Source: Acidobacteriota bacterium (GTDB taxonomy: Bacteria; Acidobacteriota; Terriglobia; 20CM-2-55-15). Taken from it: a stretch of DNA of 7,704 nucleotides. The stretch lies in contig QHXD01000038.1 of the NCBI GenBank assembly GCA_003223895.1, positions 1-7,704 of the forward strand, given 5' to 3'. Position numbers and translations under genes: made by a program. Under the pieces are notes generated by a model, which was given only the letters and a program-made list of their open reading frames with translations, had not been told where the DNA came from and made no database searches. Shown piece after piece: positions 1-4,541 of the stretch; within the stretch, counting starts at the first letter, position 1, and every line of letters starts with the position of its first letter.

Positions 1-1036
1 CGGTCCGCACAGGATCCACGTCTTCCGGTTGTTCGCCCAGGACCTCATGCATTCGATCCAACCCTGCAAAGGCCTCTGTGATCTGCGTCCCGATACCGAC
101 CATCTGGAACACTGGCGCGACCATGAAACCGAGATACAGAGTAAAAGCGAAGAAATCTCCGATCGTCATGGTCCCGGCCAGAAGCAGCCGGCCGCCAACG
201 ACCATCACGGTCACGCTGACAATGCCCATTAACAAGGTCGAAGCCAGGCCGATGATCGACGTCGCGAACAGCGACCTTCGTACGTTCTCGAAAAGCCGCA
301 GAGCACCCGCCTCAAAAACCGCCGCTTCGCGCGCCTCCGCGTGGAAACCTTTGACCACGCGCACACCGCCCAGCGACTCGGTGAGCCGGCCAGTGACTTC
401 AGCGTTGATTTTGCCCCGTTCGCGAAAGATAGGACGGATGGACGTGAACGCTTTTCGGAGAATCAGACCGAAAATCAGAAGAAATCCGAGCGCCACAAGA
501 GTGAGCGTCGCATTGATCTTCAGTAGCAGACCAAAGGCGATTACCGCGGTGAACAACCCGCCGATGAACTCCACCAATCCGGTTCCGACCAGGTTCCGCA
601 CGCCCTCAACATCCGACATGATTCGCGAAACAAGGGCGCCCGTCTTGTTGGCATCGTAGTACCGGACGGGAAGACGGCCGATGTGTTCCTGAACGCGAAT
701 ACGCATGTCCGCGATCAGCCTTTGCGCCGAGGTGCTCAGCAACTGGATCAGCGAATAGGACGTTACGGCCTGGATGAGCACCGCCACGCCGACGGCCGCC
801 ACTATCGGTATCAGCAATTCCTGCCGGTGCTTTTGAACGACGTCGTCGATAAGGTACTTGGTCGAGCCGGGCAATACGAGACCCGCGGCGCGATTTATAA
901 ATACGAGTAACAATCCCACGAAGAACAGGTTCCGTCTGGGCCACATCAACTCGCGAAGATCGCGATAAATGTGCGACGCCTGGAGCTTTGTCCGGGGCCG
1001 ATCGTCATGCCTACCTCTTACAGCTTCGGTCTTCAT
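1..1036 (-). CDS. ABC exporter, membrane domain (MsbA/multidrug type), 3' end cut off by window edge
   Basis: Reading the minus strand from the ATG at 1036-1034 gives 345 uninterrupted codons to the window edge. The protein would be an inner-membrane half-transporter that exports lipid, drug or peptide using ATP. A short charged cytosolic start is followed by hydrophobic stretches at about residues 37-57, 75-100, 155-172, 178-194, 262-283 and 293-312, consistent with the six helices of a type-I exporter. Two segments match the coupling regions of this family: YYDANKTGALVSRIMSDVEG (about 127-145) and INAEVTGRLTESLGGVRVVKGF (about 210-231). The sequence stops in the linker after LDRMHEVLGEQPEDVDP, so the Walker A, signature and Walker B motifs of the nucleotide-binding domain would lie beyond the left edge. 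No strong ribosome site precedes the ATG. The substrate cannot be read from the sequence. The gene is divergent from the lysine-rich gene at 1145. Confidence 0.93.
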   Translation of the reverse strand, partial: MKTEAVRGRHDDRPRTKLQASHIYRDLRELMWPRRNLFFVGLLLVFINRAAGLVLPGSTKYLIDDVVQKHRQELLIPIVAAVGVAVLIQAVTSYSLIQLLSTSAQRLIADMRIRVQEHIGRLPVRYYDANKTGALVSRIMSDVEGVRNLVGTGLVEFIGGLFTAVIAFGLLLKINATLTLVALGFLLIFGLILRKAFTSIRPIFRERGKINAEVTGRLTESLGGVRVVKGFHAEAREAAVFEAGALRLFENVRRSLFATSIIGLASTLLMGIVSVTVMVVGGRLLLAGTMTIGDFFAFTLYLGFMVAPVFQMVGIGTQITEAFAGLDRMHEVLGEQPEDVDPVRT

Positions 1037-1059
1037 ACTTTGGATCTATCCTAGCCGAT

Positions 1060-1088
1060 TTGATTGCAAACCCTTATCGTGATATTTT
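1060..1088 (+). promoter_or_regulatory. Possible sigma70-like promoter for the lysine-rich gene
   Basis: In the 108-base divergent intergenic region, TTGATT (1060-1065) and TATTTT (1083-1088) are separated by 17 bases, each matching 4 of 6 consensus positions. It is correctly placed 56 bases ahead of the start at 1145. Matches this weak arise by chance, so this is only a candidate. No clear promoter was seen for the ABC gene on the other strand. Confidence 0.3.
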
Positions 1089-1131
1089 CCCGTCGCCAGG
1101 CGGATCGGCCGCCGGTAAGTTAAACGTTCAC

Positions 1132-1137
1132 AAGGAG
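1132..1137 (+). promoter_or_regulatory. Ribosome binding site that decides the start of the lysine-rich gene
   Basis: AAGGAG lies 7 bases ahead of the ATG at 1145 but only 1 base ahead of the in-frame ATG at 1139. The spacing selects 1145, which also gives a cleaner signal peptide beginning MKRF. Confidence 0.8.
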
Positions 1138-1144
1138 AATGTGT

Positions 1145-1345
1145 ATGAAAAGATTCAGTCTACTTCTCTTAGCTCTGGTTGTGGCGATCAGCCTGACCGC
1201 CGTTCCGTCCTTCGCACAGTCGAAAGACACTGGCAAGGCCAAGACGGCGCAAAAAGATAGCAAGAAGGGTGACAAGAAGGCCGACGCAAAGAAGAAGGCG
1301 GACAAAAAAGCGGACGCCAAGAAGAAAGACGCAAAGAAGAAATAG
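1145..1345 (+). CDS. Small secreted lysine-rich protein (66 aa), function unknown
   Basis: The first 24 residues form a textbook Sec signal peptide: MKR, a hydrophobic core (FSLLLLALVVAISLTAV) and a VPSFA cleavage site before QSKD. The predicted mature part is about 42 residues, of which 19 are lysine, and the rest are mainly Ala and Asp with a few Gly, Ser, Thr and Gln. It contains two copies of a DKKADAKKK unit and ends in KKDAKKK. It has no cysteine or aromatic residue and should be unstructured and very basic. A strong ribosome site supports real translation. I do not recognise a family with a known function. By composition it could bind polyanions such as DNA, LPS, polyphosphate or cell-wall polymers, or it could act as a periplasmic cation-like filler; this is inference only. 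It stands alone between an ABC gene on the other strand and a GC hairpin followed by msrP. Confidence 0.75.
   Translation: MKRFSLLLLALVVAISLTAVPSFAQSKDTGKAKTAQKDSKKGDKKADAKKKADKKADAKKKDAKKK
1271..1330 (+). repeat. Two tandem 30-base units inside the lysine-rich gene
   Basis: Units 1271-1300 and 1301-1330 encode DKKADAKKKA and DKKADAKKKD. Most of the differences between them are synonymous third-position changes, with one amino-acid change at the end. This suggests an older duplication kept under selection for the peptide, rather than recent slippage. Confidence 0.7.
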
Positions 1346-1360
1346 CCCTCTTTCCTCGAA

Positions 1361-1387
1361 CCGCGGCCCGGTTTTTCCGGGCCGCGG
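1361..1387 (+). terminator. Strong GC hairpin after the lysine-rich gene
   Basis: A perfect 11-base inverted repeat (CCGCGGCCCGG at 1361-1371 and its complement at 1377-1387) encloses a loop of five T. It begins 15 bases after the stop codon at 1345. No T-run follows (CCATCC comes next), so it is not a classical intrinsic terminator. It may still pause transcription or stabilise the 3' end of the mRNA, and it separates the small gene from msrPQ. Confidence 0.6.
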
Positions 1388-1421
1388 CCATCCTTCTCTG
1401 GTAAAATCAAGGCATTGTAAC

Positions 1422-1426
1422 GGAGG
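1422..1426 (+). promoter_or_regulatory. Ribosome binding site of msrP
   Basis: GGAGG lies 10 bases before the ATG at 1437. It rules out the longer open frame that reaches back to 1269, whose extra residues would be antisense-like and low in complexity. A TAAAAT at 1402-1407 could be a -10 element, but I see no matching -35. Confidence 0.8.
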
Positions 1427-1436
1427 AATTCTCACT

Positions 1437-2399
1437 ATGCTCATTAAACGCGCATCAGATATTGCCTCGTCAGAAATAACCCCCGAAAACCTGTACCACA
1501 ATCGTCGTGAATTCATAAAAACGGCATCGGCGGTTCTTGGCATCGCGGCAGCCGGCGCAATAGTGCCCGCGTGCACGAATTCGGCAGTGTCTGGAATGAC
1601 GCAGAGCAAACCCAAAGGAAAATACGACACAGACGAGAAACCGACGCCCTACGAAGACGTTACGCATTACAACAACTACTACGAATTCGGTATCGACAAG
1701 GCCGATCCGGCCGCAAATTCAGGTAAATTCAAGCCGACGCCCTGGACCGTTTCAGTGGAGGGCATGGTCAAGAAGCCGGCAAGCTATTCGCTGGATGATC
1801 TGCTCAAAGGCCTGACACCGGAAGAACGCGTCTATCGAATGCGCTGCGTCGAAGCGTGGTCGATGGTGATCCCGTGGACCGGGGTCCCGCTGGCCGCACT
1901 CATCGCCAGGCTCGAGCCCACTCCAGCCGCAAAATACGTGGAATTCAAGACAATCATGCGGCCGGACGAGATGCCCGGCCAGCGGCCGTCCGTCTTCGGA
2001 TCGGGGCTGCACTGGCCATACACCGAAGGCCTCCGCATGGACGAAGCGATGAATCCTCTGGCACTCCTGGTCACCGGCGTTTACGGAAAACCGGCTCTCG
2101 CCCAGAATGGGGCGCCGATCCGGCTGGTGACTCCGTGGAAGTACGGCTTCAAGGGAGTTAAGTCGATCGTCAAAATCCGATTCACGGACAAGCAACCCCT
2201 GACGGCGTGGAACGAGGCGGCACCGCAAGAGTACGGTTTCTTCGCTAATGTGAATCCCCAGGTGGACCATCCCCGCTGGAGCCAGGCCTCCGAGCGGCGG
2301 ATCGGCGAGTTTTACAAAAGACGTACGCTCATGTTCAACGGATACGCCGACCAGGTTGCTCAGATGTACTCCGGAATGGATCTGCGCAAGTCTTACTGA
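1437..2399 (+). CDS. msrP: MsrP, periplasmic protein-methionine-sulfoxide reductase, molybdopterin catalytic subunit (YedY family)
   Basis: The 320-residue protein matches the length of the family (E. coli about 334). The family reduces methionine sulfoxide in oxidised envelope proteins, with electrons from the quinone pool through MsrQ. Residues 22-28 (NRREFIK) are a twin-arginine export motif, followed by a hydrophobic stretch (30-45). This fits export of a folded molybdoenzyme. The core holds the signature RMRCVEAWSMVIPW (134-147), in which Cys137 is the expected molybdenum ligand. Also present are FGSGLHWPYTEGLRMDEAMN (187-206), VTGVYGKPA (212-220) and PWKYGFKGVKSIVKI (233-247). The C-terminal YGFFANVNPQVDHPRWSQA (266-284) is also typical of the family. 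Cys46 after IVPA loosely resembles a lipobox, though Pro at -2 is unusual. The gene lies 9 bases ahead of msrQ and is surely in one operon with it. In relatives the pair can be induced by reactive chlorine or other oxidants; no operator was recognised here. Confidence 0.96.
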   Translation: MLIKRASDIASSEITPENLYHNRREFIKTASAVLGIAAAGAIVPACTNSAVSGMTQSKPKGKYDTDEKPTPYEDVTHYNNYYEFGIDKADPAANSGKFKPTPWTVSVEGMVKKPASYSLDDLLKGLTPEERVYRMRCVEAWSMVIPWTGVPLAALIARLEPTPAAKYVEFKTIMRPDEMPGQRPSVFGSGLHWPYTEGLRMDEAMNPLALLVTGVYGKPALAQNGAPIRLVTPWKYGFKGVKSIVKIRFTDKQPLTAWNEAAPQEYGFFANVNPQVDHPRWSQASERRIGEFYKRRTLMFNGYADQVAQMYSGMDLRKSY

Positions 2400-2408
2400 C
2401 ACTCGATA

Positions 2409-3041
2409 ATGCCCAAATTTAATCGTTGGTGGATTTCGAAGCCGGCTGTTTTCGTGGTCTGTCTGGTCCCCATGGTGTGGCTTGTTTGGGATACTTTCGC
2501 CGGAAACTTGAGCGCAAATCCTATTGAGGACATCCGAAACAGGACCGGCATCTGGACACTGCGTTTTCTGATGATCACGTTGAGCGTCACCCCGCTCCGG
2601 CGGATCATAGGATGGCCCAGCCTGATACGGTTTCGCAGAATGCTGGGGCTGTTTGCGTTCTTTTACGCTTTCGTGCACTTCATCACATACATCTGGCTGG
2701 ACCAGGCCTTCGCGTGGAATGAGATTGTGAAGGACATGATCAGCAAGCGCCCATTCATTCTTTCGGGCGTCGCGAGCTTCGTTTTGCTCATTCCACTCGC
2801 AATCACCTCCACGAAAAAATGGATCGGCCGGCTCGGCGGCAAGCGTTGGCAAATGATTCATCGCTTGATTTATCTCAGCGCCGTCGTCGGTGTTCTGCAT
2901 TACTACTGGCGCGTCAAACTGGACATCGCTCGACCGCTCGCCTACGGCGCGGTGCTGGCGGTGCTTCTGGGCCTGCGTCTTACTGTCGCGGCGGTCTATG
3001 ACCGCCGGCCTGTCGGCGCTCATAGAGCGCCGCTACAGTAG
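2409..3041 (+). CDS. msrQ: MsrQ, haem-binding membrane subunit of the MsrPQ system (YedZ family)
   Basis: This 210-residue integral membrane protein of the ferric-reductase-like family passes electrons from the respiratory chain or quinones to periplasmic MsrP. Hydrophobic segments lie at about residues 11-28, 46-62, 78-98, 115-133, 150-166 and 176-197. His90 (FAFFYAFVHF), His151 (QMIHRLIYL) and His164 (GVLHYYW) are in the conserved positions expected for haem ligands. NPIEDIRNRTGIWTLRFL (37-54) and TPLRRI (61-66) are family features. The ATG follows the msrP stop by 9 bases and lacks an obvious ribosome site, suggesting translational coupling. The oddity is at the C-terminus: the last 18 codons (from AVYDRR on) plus the end of helix 6 are encoded by a pair of palindromic repeats, so this tail is repeat-derived and not conserved MsrQ sequence. 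Confidence 0.95.
   Translation: MPKFNRWWISKPAVFVVCLVPMVWLVWDTFAGNLSANPIEDIRNRTGIWTLRFLMITLSVTPLRRIIGWPSLIRFRRMLGLFAFFYAFVHFITYIWLDQAFAWNEIVKDMISKRPFILSGVASFVLLIPLAITSTKKWIGRLGGKRWQMIHRLIYLSAVVGVLHYYWRVKLDIARPLAYGAVLAVLLGLRLTVAAVYDRRPVGAHRAPLQ
2988..3033. repeat. REP-like pair of inverted hairpins forming the 3' end of msrQ
   Basis: Two 20-base hairpins lie in inverted orientation 6 bases apart. Hairpin A (2988-3007) has an 8-base stem (2989-2996 with 3000-3007) and loop TAT. Hairpin B (3014-3033) has an 8-base stem (3014-3021 with 3025-3032) and loop ATA. The reverse complement of B equals A at 18 of 20 positions, and the two differences (positions 7 and 15) pair with each other: G-C in A is C-G in B. 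The element encodes the tail VYDRRPVGAHRAPL of MsrQ just before its stop. From memory, similar GGCGGTC-TAT-GACCGCC elements are common in acidobacterial genomes. Confidence 0.85.
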
Positions 3042-3072
3042 AAACTTCGCCGGATTGCTGTATCATTGAGAT

Positions 3073-3963
3073 GTGCTGTTCGTGAAATTTTTATTACCGA
3101 TTTCTCTGCTTTTCCAGTTCACCATATCCGTCGACGTTGACCTGGTCATGTTCAACGTGACGGTCCTCGACAACGACGGCGATACGGTCAGCGGCCTCAC
3201 CGCCAATAATTTTCGTATCCTGGAAGACGGGCGCCCGCAGACGATCAAAGTTTTCAAGCCTGAAGACACACCAGCCACGATAGGTCTTGTCATCGACAAC
3301 AGCGGCAGTATGGCAAAGAGGCGCGCGGATGTCGTGACATCCGCCATGGCTTTTGTTACCGCAAGTCACCCCGACGACGAGATATTCATCGTTAACTTCA
3401 ACAGACATCCCTGGCTGGCATTACCGGAATCGGTGCCGTTCAGCAGCAACCGCGAGCAACTTCGCAATACTCTGCTCGCAACGACTGCCGAAGGTACGAC
3501 GGCTCTGTATGACGCCCTCGAACTGTCACTGACCCATCTCGAATTGGGCACGCGGCAGCGGAAGGCTCTGGTACTGCTGAGCGATGGCGGTGATAACGCC
3601 AGCTACGATACGCTGGACGATGTTCTGCGTATGGCCCAGCGCTCCAGTGCGACGATCTACTGCATCGGAATTTATGATCCGCAGCAGAACGACAAGAACC
3701 CCAAAGTCCTGAAACAGATTGCGAAACTGACCGGCGGCGAAGCGTTTTTTCCGGGGAAGGCGTCGGACCTGCGGCAGATCTGGCCCAAGATAGCCGGCGC
3801 TCTCCGCGGTCAATACACTATCGGTTATCTCTCGACGAATGCTGCGCGGGACGGCGCCTATCGGAACGTCAAGATTACGGCCGTGGACAGCCGCGGAAAG
3901 TCGCTGGACGTTCGCACGCGGCCTGGTTATCTCGCGCCAGTGGGGCCCGCACCATCCAGATAG
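3073..3963 (+). CDS. Secreted VWA-domain protein (acidobacterial VWFA-related family)
   Basis: The protein has 296 residues. Residues 1-19 form a signal-like hydrophobic start (KFLLPISLLFQFTIS). Next comes the DVDLVMFNVTVLDNDGDTVSGL and NFRILEDGRPQTI segment (21-58) that precedes the VWA domain in the VWFA-related family abundant in Acidobacteria. The VWA domain (about 68-250) keeps a complete metal-ion-dependent adhesion site: DNSGSM (Asp75, Ser77, Ser79), Thr142/143 in EGTTALYDA, and Asp171 in LLSDGGDN. It should therefore bind a divalent cation and a protein partner, probably at the envelope; the partner is unknown. The end (YRNVKITA, VRTRPGYLAP) is a typical closing strand for this family. 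The start is uncertain: GTG 3073 is the longest, while GTG 3082 (giving MKFLLPIS) makes a more classical signal peptide. Neither has a good ribosome site, and the ATG at 3071 is out of frame. The gene lies 31 bases after msrQ. Confidence 0.88.
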   Translation: MLFVKFLLPISLLFQFTISVDVDLVMFNVTVLDNDGDTVSGLTANNFRILEDGRPQTIKVFKPEDTPATIGLVIDNSGSMAKRRADVVTSAMAFVTASHPDDEIFIVNFNRHPWLALPESVPFSSNREQLRNTLLATTAEGTTALYDALELSLTHLELGTRQRKALVLLSDGGDNASYDTLDDVLRMAQRSSATIYCIGIYDPQQNDKNPKVLKQIAKLTGGEAFFPGKASDLRQIWPKIAGALRGQYTIGYLSTNAARDGAYRNVKITAVDSRGKSLDVRTRPGYLAPVGPAPSR

Positions 3964-3964
3964 A

Positions 3965-4453
3965 ATGGCATCCAATGCCTACCATTTCGAGGATCATTGG
4001 CGGATCCCCTGTCGAATCGAAGATGTCTGGGAAGTCCTCTCCAGACCAACGAAGTTTCCATCATGGTGGCGCGGAGTTTATCTCAATGCTGTCGTCGCCG
4101 ATTCCACGACTGACGAACCGCATGTCGGTCAACGCGTCAACTTCCTGACCAGAGGCTGGCTGCCCTACAAACTTCGCTGGACGATCGAAACCGTACGTCT
4201 CGACAAGCCCCGCTTGATCGAGTTCAAGGCCTTCGGCGACTTTTCCACCGATGCATCACGATGGATTTTGCGAGCCACGGGCACAGGAACGGACGTGACG
4301 CTCGACTGGAACCCCATCGTGGAGAAACCCATCATTAAATTGCTTTCTCCGCTATTGAAACCGGTTTTCCGCTGGAATCATCGCTGGGCCATGAATCTGG
4401 GAGAGAAACAACTGGTGGAATACTTGCGCCGAGATAATCGGGGCGCGGGCTAA
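3965..4453 (+). CDS. SRPBCC (START/Bet v1-like) family protein, polyketide-cyclase/dehydratase type
   Basis: This is a 162-residue single-domain protein. The opening HFEDHWRIPCRIEDVWEVLS (7-26), followed by RPTKFPSWWRGV (27-38), is the usual start of the helix-grip SRPBCC fold. Later strands are VGQRVNFLTRG (54-64), LRWTIETVRLDKPRLIEFKAFGDF (70-93) and SRWILRATGTGTDVTLDWN (98-116), and a long C-terminal helix (about 121-156) ends the fold. Such proteins bind hydrophobic ligands in a central cavity or act as cyclases or carrier proteins; the ligand here is not readable. There is no signal peptide, so it is probably cytosolic. The ATG begins one base after the VWA stop and has no ribosome site, so translation is likely coupled. 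Upstream in-frame ATGs (such as 3839) are rejected because they overlap the VWA gene. The stop codon TAA (4451-4453) and the last residues (GAG) lie within a palindromic repeat. Confidence 0.88.
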   Translation: MASNAYHFEDHWRIPCRIEDVWEVLSRPTKFPSWWRGVYLNAVVADSTTDEPHVGQRVNFLTRGWLPYKLRWTIETVRLDKPRLIEFKAFGDFSTDASRWILRATGTGTDVTLDWNPIVEKPIIKLLSPLLKPVFRWNHRWAMNLGEKQLVEYLRRDNRGAG

Positions 4454-4516
4454 AGCCCGCGACTACATTTAGGATGCAACCTGGTTCCCAAATGTAGTCG
4501 CGGGCTTTAGCCCGCG
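4444..4516. repeat. Perfect 27-base inverted repeat between convergent genes
   Basis: The arm 4444-4470 is exactly complementary to 4490-4516, with a 19-base spacer (4471-4489). Each arm itself starts with a palindrome, CGCGGGCTAAAGCCCGCG (8-base stem, AA loop), followed by ACTACATTT. The left arm carries the stop codon of the SRPBCC gene. As RNA it would form a long stable stem from either strand, so it may also serve as a two-way terminator or mRNA end protector. The unit resembles dispersed 'GGGCTAAAGCCC' repeats that I recall from acidobacterial genomes; I cannot confirm the copy number here. Confidence 0.92.
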
Positions 4517-4524
4517 TTACCCAG

Positions 4525-4541
4525 GCCCGGGACTACACTTT
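4525..4541 (+). repeat. Degenerate third copy of the GCCCGCGACTACATTT repeat
   Basis: GCCCGGGACTACACTTT matches 4455-4470 except for one C-to-G change and one inserted C. It has the same orientation as the left arm and contains, on the minus strand, the TAG stop codon (4535-4533) of the oxidoreductase gene. Confidence 0.7.

Noticed and set aside
78..659. 193-codon plus-strand frame over the ABC gene
   Set aside because: It is antisense to the ABC membrane domain, which is recognisable throughout. Its Ser/Arg/Pro-rich composition is not protein-like.
606..944. 112-codon minus-strand frame inside the ABC gene
   Set aside because: It is a different frame of the same strand as the ABC exporter. 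The exporter frame has helices and coupling motifs, while this one is Arg/Gly-rich noise.
1269..1436. N-terminal extension of msrP to 1269
   Set aside because: It overlaps the lysine-rich gene and the hairpin. A good ribosome site and the Tat signal fix the start at 1437.
1752..3023. 423-codon minus-strand open frame opposite msrP and msrQ
   Set aside because: It is an antisense shadow of two well-recognised genes, rich in Arg, His, Asp and Pro, with no recognisable domain or ribosome site.
3839..3964. N-terminal extension of the SRPBCC gene to 3839
   Set aside because: The added residues overlap the 3' end of the VWA gene in another frame and are not part of the fold. The ATG at 3965 starts right before the domain.
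4444..4516. Insertion sequence or MITE with terminal inverted repeats
   Set aside because: The element is only 73 bases, the spacer has no coding capacity, and no flanking target-site duplication could be seen. A palindromic dispersed repeat fits better.
4444..4541. CRISPR array
   Set aside because: There are only two or three units, arranged as inverted rather than direct repeats, with no regular spacers and no cas genes.
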